From Planctomycetota bacterium (GTDB lineage: Bacteria > Planctomycetota > Phycisphaerae > WQYP01): 59,803 bases of DNA. The translations under genes and the position numbers were made by a program. The notes under the pieces were generated by a model. That model did no database searches and had not been told where the DNA came from. It saw only the letters and a list, made by a program, of their open reading frames with translations. Shown one piece after another: positions 52,830 through 59,803 of this stretch. Position 1 is the stretch's first letter. Each line of letters starts with the position of its first letter. The stretch lies in assembly GCA_021810145.1 (NCBI GenBank), contig JAJZJL010000009.1, positions 1 to 59,803 of the forward strand, given 5' to 3'.

Positions 52830-53240
52830 CCTGTGGCAGCTTCCGCAACATGGATGTGATTGCTTGCGAACACCATGAGAAAACAGCCAATGAGTAATGA
52901 AGTCCGGCGCACCGGCGAACAACGAGTAACGGGGAATTTGTTTTGTGGGTGCGGCGGTTATCTGCGATGGCGAATCGGATTGGCTTCCTGGCAGGATGAC
53001 GTCGACCGCCCCGGCGCGCACGGGGTAAACTCTCTAAGCGGACTGCGCGGATACGAGAAAGGTTTCTCAGGGGGCATGGTTCGCACGTTATCCGTTAAAT
53101 CCGTGCAATCAGTGGTGATGCCAGTTGGCCTCATGGCGGTGGAAATTACACTGCAAGAATTGAATTCTCGATCCGATGCCCGAGCTTACCTGGAAGTCTT
53201 GTTGAACGGACCGCCCCGGCGCGCACGGGGTAAACTCTCC
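52830..53240 (+). repeat. large composite inverted repeat, right arm
   Basis: Inverse of 43030-43474. Starts CTGTGGCAGCTTCCGCAACA and continues through two hairpin modules. A shared frame (MVRTLSVKSVQSVV… and …MAVEITLQELN…) is open in both arms. Confidence 0.85.
53004..53055 (+). repeat. ten-copy hairpin module, copy 7
   Basis: Core CCGGCGCGCACGGGGTAAAC followed by TCTCTAAGCGGACTGCGCGG. Confidence 0.88.
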
Positions 53241-53268
53241 AAGCGGATAACGCGGATATGGGGGGGGC
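53208..53268 (+). repeat. ten-copy hairpin module, copy 8
   Basis: Same core; 9-base GCGGATAAC GCGGATATG phrase at its right, then a G7 run. Confidence 0.88.
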
Positions 53269-53269
53269 G

Positions 53270-53755
53270 TCAACGAACAACGATTCGCGGCACACGGGAC
53301 AGGTGCTGAATATACTGATTAATACTGAATCTACTGACGAATACTGAATATACTGACCAGTACTGCACATACTGACGAGCCACTGTAATCGTGCCTTCGT
53401 GGCGACAAACCTTTTATTCACAAAGAGGCCGAAAGAAATTACCAACCGCAAAGAAGTGGTCAGGTAATTAAATACTCTTCGTGTCTTTGTGTCGTTGTGG
53501 TGAAAAGCGTTTTGTGTCCACAAGGAGGAAGCAGAGGTGGGGGGAGGGTGTTACGGAACAGCGATTGCTGAATAGCACATGTCCCGGCACATCGGGATGG
53601 AGCCTGGAAGCTGGAAGAGCCGGAAAAAGATTACGAACCGCAAAAGAAGCAAAACAACGCAAAGAAGTGGTTGGGCAGTTAAATACTCTTCGTGTCTTTG
53701 TGTCGTTGTGGTGAAAAGCGTTTTTTTGTTCACAAGGAGGAAGCGGAGGGTGCCA
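53270..53755 (+). repeat. composite repeat block A, copy 2
   Basis: Near-identical to 2334-2860 in the same order and orientation over nearly 500 bases. A CAAAGAA/CTTTGTG segment of about 60 bases differs by internal deletion. Confidence 0.87.
53304..53379 (+). repeat. 19-base tandem repeat, 4 units
   Basis: Same array as 2389-2464, starting TGCTGAATATACTGATTAA. The two arrays differ by single-base substitutions. Confidence 0.9.
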
Positions 53756-53822
53756 CAATGAATCCCGGCGCGGGCGGGTATATGCGATGGCGAATTGGAT
53801 TAGCTTCCTAACAGGATGAGGT

Positions 53823-53880
53823 GGACCGCCCCGGCGCGCACGGGGTAAACTCTCTAAGCGGATGACGCGGATACGGGAGG
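53823..53880 (+). repeat. ten-copy hairpin module, copy 9
   Basis: Core unchanged; right part TCTCTAAGCGGATGACGCGG. Confidence 0.88.
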
Positions 53881-53982
53881 CTCGTCCCGGGGTGCCGGGA
53901 ATCAATTACCAATAATGAGTGACAGATGTGCAGTGATTCCCTGTGCGGCGGGACGGCAGGTGGGTCCGGCAAGTGAAGATTG

Positions 53983-54033
53983 ATGCTCCAATATCCAGAT
54001 GCTCAATGCCAAATGCTCGGTGCTCAATGCACT
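53983..54033. repeat. heptamer array ATGCTCA
   Basis: ATGCTCC, AATATCC, then after 2 bases ATGCTCA, ATGCCAA, ATGCTCG, GTGCTCA, ATGCACT. Confidence 0.82.
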
Positions 54034-54041
54034 TCATCCGC

Positions 54042-54084
54042 ACTATCCGCGCAGGAGCTTTACCCCGTGCGCGCCGGGGCGGTT
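54042..54084 (-). repeat. ten-copy hairpin module, copy 10 (inverted, shortened)
   Basis: TTTACCCCGTGCGCGCCGGG is kept; the distal phrase is reduced to CTATCCGCGCAGGAGC. Confidence 0.82.
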
Positions 54085-54141
54085 TCTTGCTGTTTCTGTT
54101 GATTTGGAAGCGAACAGTGAGCAATAAACCCGGCACGCCGG

Positions 54142-54179
54142 GGAACAATAATGTGACAACTTTAGATCAGGACTTGACA
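54142..54179 (+). mobile_element. solitary end of the IS3-family element
   Basis: All 38 bases are the exact reverse complement of the left end (12849-12886) of the IS3 element, running from GGAACAATAATGTGACAAC to GACTTGACA. No transposase sequence adjoins it. Confidence 0.88.
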
Positions 54180-54259
54180 TCCGCCTCAATGCGTCGGCAG
54201 GTTTTGCGTAAACTAACATTGCATTGCCAATTCGGATTCTTTGCGCTGCCGAGGCAATA

Positions 54260-56260
54260 TCAGCTTTGTGACTGTATGCGGCGGAATCGCGCCAGGGCCA
54301 TTAACGGGAAATACAGCCGATATAAATGATATTTCAGGTAGAACACGCGCGGAAAACCCGTTCCGGTAAACCACTGTTCGTCCCAATTTCCTTCCGAATT
54401 CTGCGAATCAATCAGCCAGCGAATGGCTTTCTGAACCGCCGGATCGTCCACACCCGATGCGGCTAACAATCCCATCGCACCCCATGCGGTTTGCGATGCG
54501 GTACTTGGCCCCCGGCCTTTGAGTTCCGGGTTTTCATACGTCTGGCATGATTCGCCCCAGCTTCCATCCGGCTTCTGGCATGAACGCAACCAATCGGCGG
54601 CCTTGCGGATAAACCGCTGGTCCATTTTTTCGCCAACGGCATTCAAACCCGTCAGCACCTGCCAGGTGCCATAAATGTAATTAACCCCCCATCGGCCGAA
54701 CCAGCAGCCCTCTTTTTCCTGCGTTTCTTTCAGGAAATTCACCGCTTTGCGTACCGCCGGATGCTTATTGCCTATTCCGCAATGCCCCAGGCACTCCAGC
54801 GTGCGTCCCGCTATATCCGGGCACGATGGATCCTGAATGGCGTTATGATCCGCAAATGGAACATGCTCCAGAATGGGCCGGTTCCGTGTGCGGTCAAATG
54901 CCGCCCAGCCGCCGTCATCATTCTGCATGGCCAACAGCCAATTCACGCCCCGGGCCACCGCCGCTTCCGCGGCTTTTCCGCCCAGCCGCTTCAGCGCCAT
55001 GGTCACCATCGCGGTATCATCAACATCCGGATAATGCGGATTGTTAAATTCAAAATACCAGCCGCTGGGTTCACAATCCGGGCAGTTTTTCATCCAGTCA
55101 CTGCCCGTGCGACATTCCTTGGATAACAGCCACGCCGCCGTCTTTCCCGCCACCGCATGCTCCGGCTGCATGTGCGTTTCCGCCAATGCATGCAGTGCAA
55201 TTCCGGTATCCCATACCGGCGACCAGCAGGGTTGAATGCGAATCGTGTCATTTTCTTCAATAAATAAGTCACGCAAATCTTTTTGCGCTTTGACCACTAC
55301 CGGGTGGTCATCGGAATAACCCAATATCCGCAGAACAATGAGAATGTAGACCATTGGCGGAAAAATGGCCCCCAGGCCGTCGCATCCTTCCATGTGCTCC
55401 AGCAGCCACTTTTCCGCTTCCCGGATTGCCAATGGCCGCAATGGTGTAATCGCCGTTTTTTCATAGCGTTTCAGCGACAAATCCAGCAGCAGAAACATCT
55501 CCCGCCAGCTTCGCGGCAGCCCCTTCAACCGCCCCACCGTGCTGTTGGCGGCCTCGGAATCATTAAACAATTCCGATATCCCCTTTTCCGCCGACAATTT
55601 TCGCACGGGGCGATACGCGCTGACAATCGCCAGCGGCAGAATCATCGTGCGACTCCAGGCGGAAACCGCATAGAGGTTAAAGTAGATCCATTTCGGCAGG
55701 AGAATAATTTCCGGCGGAATACTCGGGCACGCATCGTAGCTGATTTGCCCCAGCGCCGCGAGATAAAACTTTGAAAAGCTGTTGCATTGCTCAGCTCCGC
55801 CAAGATGCCGAATGACCTGTCGCGCCACACGCATATGCGGAGCGTCCGGGTCATCACCCATAAGCTTCAGGGCAAAATAGCCTTTAACCGTTCCGCTTAA
55901 ATCGCTGTTGCCCCCGGGAAACAGACTCCAGCCCCCATCCGATTGTTGAATGCTCCGCAGATAATTGGCTATTTTGGGCAGAGCCGGATCATTTTCCTGG
56001 CTTAAAATAAATTTCAGCAGTATATATTCTGATTCCAGAATACTGTCGCCCTGCAACTCTCCCACCCAATAGCCATCGGCATGCTGCTTGGCCAATAACG
56101 CCGCCGTGGCTCGGTCTACGGCGGCATCCAGTTCGCTAGTAGTCAATTCCATCTGATCGATCATAGTTTCCAGTTCAGTCTGGGAAAGCGTTTCCAAGGC
56201 TTCCAATGATGGTTGAGACGGTAAGGCAACATCGCGCAGTGTCTGCGTACCAACCGCCAT
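54260..56260 (-). CDS. shc: squalene-hopene cyclase
   Basis: Class II triterpene cyclase that folds squalene into hopene, a monotopic membrane enzyme. The acid motif D-V-D-D-T-A lies near residue 412. QW repeats are clear: Q-S-D-G-G-W-S-L-F-P-G-G, Q-N-D-D-G-G-W-A-A-F-D, Q-E-K-E-G-C-W-F-G-R-W-G, Q-K-P-D-G-S-W-G-E-S and Q-N-S-E-G-N-W. The C-terminal F-P-R-V-F-Y-L-K-Y-H-L-Y-R-L-Y-F-P is typical. From the ATG at 56260 it has 666 residues; a TTG start 10 codons upstream is possible. No other hpn genes lie beside it. Its product would stabilise membranes. Confidence 0.96.
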   Translation of the reverse strand: MAVGTQTLRDVALPSQPSLEALETLSQTELETMIDQMELTTSELDAAVDRATAALLAKQHADGYWVGELQGDSILESEYILLKFILSQENDPALPKIANYLRSIQQSDGGWSLFPGGNSDLSGTVKGYFALKLMGDDPDAPHMRVARQVIRHLGGAEQCNSFSKFYLAALGQISYDACPSIPPEIILLPKWIYFNLYAVSAWSRTMILPLAIVSAYRPVRKLSAEKGISELFNDSEAANSTVGRLKGLPRSWREMFLLLDLSLKRYEKTAITPLRPLAIREAEKWLLEHMEGCDGLGAIFPPMVYILIVLRILGYSDDHPVVVKAQKDLRDLFIEENDTIRIQPCWSPVWDTGIALHALAETHMQPEHAVAGKTAAWLLSKECRTGSDWMKNCPDCEPSGWYFEFNNPHYPDVDDTAMVTMALKRLGGKAAEAAVARGVNWLLAMQNDDGGWAAFDRTRNRPILEHVPFADHNAIQDPSCPDIAGRTLECLGHCGIGNKHPAVRKAVNFLKETQEKEGCWFGRWGVNYIYGTWQVLTGLNAVGEKMDQRFIRKAADWLRSCQKPDGSWGESCQTYENPELKGRGPSTASQTAWGAMGLLAASGVDDPAVQKAIRWLIDSQNSEGNWDEQWFTGTGFPRVFYLKYHLYRLYFPLMALARFRRIQSQS

Positions 56261-56290
56261 TGCTGCCCGTGCTTGCCGAGTATTTCGCAA

Positions 56291-56795
56291 CTTTAACCTC
56301 TATAACTGCCGGCCTCACACGCCCGGCACGGTTTTTTCCATCCGCCAACGTCCAAAACGTTAGCAGAACTTGCACCTGTCGGCAAGAGACAAGCGGTGCG
56401 CCAGGCCGGGTTGCATTCCCCGCCACGGTTCGCGTCACCCGGCACCAGGCAACAAGCCGGGGAGCCGGCACAGTCAGGATTATCCGTATGGATCAGCACG
56501 GGGCTGCGGTCATGCTCCCATGATCAGGCCGGAAGGCTCACTGGGCAGGCAGCTTGCCCGGCTGATTCGCCAGGAAACTCAGGCATATCGGCGATTCTCT
56601 CAATTATTGCAGCAATCCTCGGTCCAATTTCCCCGTACGATTTCTCGACGCCGTGGGGCCTGGCCGCATGCCGTTGGCGATTTTTCACCCGTTGGCGGGA
56701 AAGCAAACTGTATTGGCCGGTGAAGTTTTTTGAGACAGACTGGGAGACACAACGGGATTGTTGTACCTCCGTTTTCCGCCGGGCACCCACGGTGC
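56291..56795. other. intergenic region, nothing recognised
   Basis: About 500 bases between hsdM and the cyclase gene. I see no hsdS or hsdR remnant, no repeat family and no RNA gene. Confidence 0.45.
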
Positions 56796-58280
56796 TTACC
56801 CCTTCAGGCTATTGAGCACGGTGGTGAACTGGTCAATGGCCGTCTGGAGGTCATCGGTAATTTCCTGAGCCAGCACATCCGGTTCGGGAAGATTTTCGGA
56901 GTCTTCAAGGCTTTTATCCTTGAGCCAGAAGATGTCCAGACTTAATTTATCCCGTTTGGTGAGTTCCTCATAATCATAACACCGCCAGCGGCCATCGGGA
57001 TTGGTTTGATTCCATGTTGGCTTGCGGCTGTGCCGGTTTTCAGGATTAAAGCACGCCACAAATTCATCAAGGTCGGAGCGTTTGAGGGGATTTTCCTTGA
57101 GCGTAAAATGCATATTGGTGCGCAGGTCATAAACCCACAATTTTTTAGTCCACGCCATTTCCTGGCCGGGGCGGTTGTCAAAGAACAGCACATTGGCTTT
57201 GACGCCCTGGGCGTAAAATATGCCCGTCGGTAATCGCAGCAGCGTATGAACATCGCATTTTTGCAGTAAATTCCGCCGAACAGTTTCGCCGGCACCGCCT
57301 TCAAACAACACATTATCCGGCACGACAATGGCGCAGCGGCCGTTGGTGCCGAGCAGCGTTTTTACATGCTGCAGAAAATTCAACTGCTTGTTTTTGGTGG
57401 TGGTCCAGAAATCCTGCCGCTCATAGGCGACATCTTCTTTTTCCAGTTCACCATCTTCTCCCACAATGGCAATGCTGCTTTTCTTTCCAAACGGCGGATT
57501 GGTCAGAACCATGCTGAAGCGTTTTCCCGGATCAGCGGCAAGGCTATCCACGCCGCTTTGGATCGGGCAGGGATCGGCCTCAATACCATGCAGCAACAGG
57601 TTCATGATGCACAGCCGGGCTGTGCCGGCGACAAGTTCCCAACCTGTTACAAAACTTTTACGGAGATGCTTTTTCTGATCGGGATCCAGCTTTTTACCGA
57701 AATGTTTGACAACATAGTCATGGGCCGCAAGTAGAAAACCACCGGTGCCGCAGGCCGGATCGCAAACGGTATCCTCCGGTTGCGGCCGCATGACATCCAC
57801 AATGGCCTTGATTAATTCCCGCGGGGTGAAATATTGCCCGGCCCCCTTGGGCGACTCGGCCGCACTTTTGGCAAGCAGTCCTTCATAGATGTCTCCCTTT
57901 ACGTCGGCCTCCATGGTGCTCCACGTTTCGGCACCGATCAGCTCAGTAATAAGCCGGCGAAGGGTGGCAGGGTTTTGTATATCCTGCCGCGCCTTTTTGA
58001 AAATTTCACCCAGCATGCCGGGCTTACGGCCAAGTTCCTCGAGAATATGCCGATAGTGGACCTCCAGTTCGTCGCCGTCTTTTTTCAGCAGTGTCGGCCA
58101 ATCCAGCCCTGCGGGCACGATCCGCGGCCGGTTATACGGCGGGCGGGTCAGTTCATCAGCCATTTTCAGGAACAGCAGGAACGTGATCTGCTCGGTATAG
58201 GCCATATAGGAAAGGCCATCATCGCGCAGGACATGGGCAAAATTCCAGGCTTTATTGACGATTTGTTGGGAATCGCTCAT
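56796..58280 (-). CDS. hsdM: type I N6-adenine DNA methyltransferase (HsdM)
   Basis: Modification subunit of a type I restriction-modification system. The 494 residues have the N-terminal HsdM helical domain (W-N-F-A-H-V-L-R-D-D-G to about 140), SAM motif I in V-C-D-P-A-C-G-T-G-G-F-L near 174-185, and catalytic motif IV N-P-P-F-G near 260. The G-R-C-A-I-V-V-P-D-N-V-L-F-E-G-G-A-G segment is also normal. Length is typical of the short HsdM class. Its start overlaps the preceding 99-residue gene by 4 bases. No specificity (HsdS) or restriction (HsdR) gene is in the window, so this HsdM is orphan here. Confidence 0.93.
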   Translation of the reverse strand: MSDSQQIVNKAWNFAHVLRDDGLSYMAYTEQITFLLFLKMADELTRPPYNRPRIVPAGLDWPTLLKKDGDELEVHYRHILEELGRKPGMLGEIFKKARQDIQNPATLRRLITELIGAETWSTMEADVKGDIYEGLLAKSAAESPKGAGQYFTPRELIKAIVDVMRPQPEDTVCDPACGTGGFLLAAHDYVVKHFGKKLDPDQKKHLRKSFVTGWELVAGTARLCIMNLLLHGIEADPCPIQSGVDSLAADPGKRFSMVLTNPPFGKKSSIAIVGEDGELEKEDVAYERQDFWTTTKNKQLNFLQHVKTLLGTNGRCAIVVPDNVLFEGGAGETVRRNLLQKCDVHTLLRLPTGIFYAQGVKANVLFFDNRPGQEMAWTKKLWVYDLRTNMHFTLKENPLKRSDLDEFVACFNPENRHSRKPTWNQTNPDGRWRCYDYEELTKRDKLSLDIFWLKDKSLEDSENLPEPDVLAQEITDDLQTAIDQFTTVLNSLKG

Positions 58281-58576
58281 GCACCTGCCCTCTTGTTTTT
58301 TCCACTCAATCGGGATTTTCTTCTCGGCGATTTAATACGAACAACTTTGTGATCATGTGCCATCAAAAACGCATCGGCTTTGCGTGCGGACGGCTGTGCC
58401 TGCCTCACGGCCGCGGCAGGACGCTTTGCACCAATATTGACAATCTTACCGGCTCGCAGAACGTAACAAGGCGTGCCGGTCTGGATAGCCAATCGCAAAG
58501 CGCTGCGAGCGGCGCGGCGCAGTGCGGGCAGAGCACCAAGCAAATCAGTATCTTTGGGAAGTCTGCTGTTTCTCAT
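58277..58576 (-). CDS. small basic protein between zeta-like kinase and hsdM
   Basis: I do not recognise it with certainty. It has 99 residues, start MRNSRLPKDTDLLGALPALR. Residues about 18-52 (A-A-R-S-A-L-R-L-A-I-Q-T-G-T-P-C-Y-V-L-R-A-G-K-I-V) form a helix then two strands, a pattern seen in small proteins next to zeta-like kinases. The C-terminal 35 residues are strongly basic (R-I-K-S-P-R-R-K-S-R). It overlaps both neighbours by ATGA. Antitoxin for the zeta-like kinase is the most natural guess; a DNA-binding adaptor for HsdM is an alternative. Confidence 0.6.
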   Translation of the reverse strand: MRNSRLPKDTDLLGALPALRRAARSALRLAIQTGTPCYVLRAGKIVNIGAKRPAAAVRQAQPSARKADAFLMAHDHKVVRIKSPRRKSRLSGKNKRAGA

Positions 58577-59091
58577 GCCGATTCTCCAAACTCAAGGGGT
58601 TGGGGCGTGTCGCCCGAACAATCATATATTATCCATTCATCCACAAGCGGGCGATAAATTTCAAGAAAGTTTTTCCAGCCGGCCGTGAAGCGCGAACGTA
58701 TGACGTCTGCCGGCACATCATGCCCTCCCTGCAACACACGCGCTCTCACGCGATGCAGTGCCAACGCAACGTGCGGCAACCGCAAGAACACGATCTTCAC
58801 GACGTAACCTGCCATCTTCCATTCTCGAATGCGATGAACGTACGTTCTCCCGGCCAGTGTGGTCTCAAAAGCAAAGCTTTTGCCAATTAACATCAATTTA
58901 TCCATGCGATCCAGCATGATGCGGGCCGCTTCGACCGCCGCAACCTCCGGGACTAGCGGTGAAAGCCCCTGGGCGATTAGATCGGCGTTGATAAAGTCGG
59001 GGCATTGAGCCTCGCGAAGCAAAAACTCCCTTGCAAATGTCGTCTTCCCCGCCCCGTTGGGCCCTGCGATAATTACTATACGTTTCTTCAC
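58573..59091 (-). CDS. zeta-toxin-like P-loop kinase
   Basis: A 172-residue ATP-binding protein from the GTG at 59091 (V-K-K-R-I-V-I-I-A-G-P-N-G-A-G-K-T-T); a TTG 13 codons upstream also opens the frame. Walker A G-P-N-G-A-G-K-T-T, the F-I-N-A-D-L-I-A-Q-G-L segment with the zeta-type catalytic Asp, and F-A-F-E-T-T-L-A-G-R with the substrate-side Arg are in zeta-toxin order. L-R-V-R-A-R-V-L-Q-G-G-H-D-V-P type lid residues follow. Zeta toxins phosphorylate UDP-N-acetylglucosamine; chromosomal relatives may use other substrates. First gene of a tightly coupled three-gene operon ending in hsdM. Confidence 0.85.
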   Translation of the reverse strand: MKKRIVIIAGPNGAGKTTFAREFLLREAQCPDFINADLIAQGLSPLVPEVAAVEAARIMLDRMDKLMLIGKSFAFETTLAGRTYVHRIREWKMAGYVVKIVFLRLPHVALALHRVRARVLQGGHDVPADVIRSRFTAGWKNFLEIYRPLVDEWIIYDCSGDTPQPLEFGESA

Positions 59092-59217
59092 GCGGGCAAT
59101 CTCAAAACCTGTAACAATTTCACCGGGCAAACCATGGCCACATTATAACCAAACAACACGCTGGCAGTCTTGACACCGAAAATCGCCGCGGGGTTGGGGG
59201 GCTCCGGGTTGGGGGCC

Positions 59218-59243
59218 CCGGGCAAGCCCGGAGCTATGTGGTG
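59218..59243 (+). repeat. REP-like hairpin with CTATGTG tail, near the RAYT remnant
   Basis: CCGGGC-aa-GCCCGG, then AG and CTATGTGGTG. Shares its tail with hairpins at 3182, 16066 and 16297. Confidence 0.7.
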
Positions 59244-59270
59244 GGGTGTGTTTCACGCACTTCTCAAATG

Positions 59271-59290
59271 GCCGCCGGCTCGCCGGCGGC
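59271..59290. repeat. perfect hairpin GCCGCCGGC-tc-GCCGGCGGC
   Basis: Nine-base perfect arms, 28 bases after the tail of the previous hairpin; together they form a two-hairpin (BIME-like) unit. Confidence 0.75.
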
Positions 59291-59436
59291 TGGACCTCCA
59301 ACTGGATACTGGTACAGGCCAGATGGAAAACCTCGAGATGACGATACGGGGACGCATCTAGTGTCATGTGTCGGCCTCCGCAACTGTTTACCGCTCCGCA
59401 GCTCCGGCGGGCGAGCGCAGGACGAATCGACCAGAG

Positions 59437-59617
59437 CATCAGGTGCCAGGCCAGGATGTGCAGCGGCACCCGCTGGTGGGCTTCCAACATCACCCGCTCA
59501 AATGCGGCATAATCTTCATTGTTGCGAAACAGCATGATTCGACCCGTCCCGATGACCATCGGGATTCAGCACATGATAGACGTATCCACCCTGCGTATTT
59601 CTGGGTTTGCGAGTCAT
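59437..59617 (-). pseudogene. REP-associated tyrosine transposase (RAYT), decayed
   Basis: On the minus strand MTRKPRNTQGGYVYHVLN (from 59617), then after a frameshift G-R-I-M-L-F-R-N-N-E-D-Y-A-A-F-E-R-V-M-L-E-A-H-Q-R-V-P-L-H-I-L-A-W-H-L-M. This is the N-terminal third of an IS200-like RAYT (Y1_Tnp). The following P-N-H-x-H-x-L motif with the HUH histidines is missing, replaced directly by L-W-S. A further S-G-L-Y-Q fragment around 59310 may be a degenerate S-G-H-L-Y-Q-G-R. So the gene carries one frameshift and one deletion and is inactive. Confidence 0.75.
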
Positions 59618-59717
59618 GCCATCCACACTACTGCTTTGTCACCGCAATATGTTAGGATAATGGCGTAGCCCGCATGGGAGCGGGTGAGTTTGTAGGTCAT
59701 AGAGCAAGGACGCTCAG

Positions 59718-59803
59718 ATGCAAAAGAAATATATCGTGCGATTGTCGGATGCGGAACGTCGCGAGTTGCTGGAGGTTGTTCGCAAGTTCAAAGGGACAAA
59801 TGA
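59718..59803 (+). CDS. IS630-family transposase, 5' end (cut by window edge)
   Basis: The ATG at 59718 starts MQKKYIVRLSDAERRELLEV, which is the N-terminal helix-turn-helix start of IS630-family transposases. Only 28 codons are in the window, so intactness cannot be judged. Confidence 0.72.
   Translation, partial: MQKKYIVRLSDAERRELLEVVRKFKGTN

Larger units (their letters stand above)
52675..54259. other. repeat island between S8 protein and cyclase genes
   Basis: About 1.6 kb without a supported gene. Holds four hairpin modules, the right arm of the large inverted repeat, a full copy of composite block A, a heptamer array and a solitary IS3 end. The first 150 bases are leader of the S8 gene. 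Confidence 0.75.

Noticed and set aside
52860..53309. Open frame of about 150 codons in the 53 kb island
   Set aside because: It spans two hairpin modules and the inverted repeat; the same peptide appears in the other arm only because the DNA is duplicated. Kept as a weak possibility in the inverted-repeat finding.
1..59803. tRNA and rRNA genes
   Set aside because: I looked for TTCGANTC-type T-loops and rRNA motifs in intergenic regions and found none with a supporting cloverleaf; a covariance search would be decisive.

Overview
This 59.8 kb window looks like chromosome from a Planctomycetota-like bacterium, possibly Phycisphaerae. The grounds are two secreted proteins with PEP-CTERM-type tails, a squalene-hopene cyclase, an HD-GYP protein, a sigma-54 activator and low gene density broken by large repeat islands. 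The taxonomic call is inference; no rRNA or tRNA gene was seen to anchor it.

Layout. 1-1.4 kb: tail of an Rhs-type protein plus a membrane-anchored neighbour. 1.4-3.7 kb: a repeat island. 3.7-7 kb: rpsB, a PAP2 phosphatase and an MFS transporter. 7-8.5 kb: second repeat island. 8.5-9.9 kb: secreted six-hairpin glycosidase. 10.8-16 kb: accessory block with a HEPN gene pair, an HK97-type prohead protease and portal gene separated by an intact IS3-family element, then REP-like hairpins. 16.4-26 kb: mostly housekeeping (priA, HD-GYP, site-2 protease, a Doc/AbrB toxin-antitoxin pair, HemW-like radical SAM, FHA protein, cysteine desulfurase-like enzyme). 26.2-28.3 kb: a two-gene module of TcmP and a three-cysteine Gp37/Gp68-type protein. 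28.4-38 kb: alpha/beta hydrolase, B12-radical SAM enzyme with a membrane partner, divergent sigma-54 activator, pgeF, galE, a TlpA-type thioredoxin and an Nramp relative. 38.5-42.3 kb: GH25 lipoprotein and an STN-like lipoprotein. 43-53 kb: two PEP-CTERM proteins, topA, a cysteine hydrolase and a VOC protein, bracketed by an inverted composite repeat. 54-59.8 kb: squalene-hopene cyclase, a zeta-like kinase/small ORF/HsdM operon, a decayed RAYT transposase and the start of an IS630-type transposase.

Four small conflict-type modules occur: HEPN pair, Doc/AbrB, TcmP/Gp37-68 and zeta/ORF/HsdM. The two I would follow first are the TcmP pair and the zeta-HsdM operon; each is a compact, probably co-translated unit whose joint activity I cannot name from established knowledge.

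The most unusual non-coding signal is the repeat landscape. The islands are mosaics of short periodic phrases, many with an exact 7-base period (4 to 7 units), others with 8, 9 or 19 bases. They are interleaved with a hairpin module present ten times in the window, REP-like hairpins with a conserved CTATGTG tail, and longer duplicated blocks. The 7-base phrases resemble the STRR heptamers known from heterocystous cyanobacteria. Most open frames in these islands are repeat translations and are not annotated as genes.
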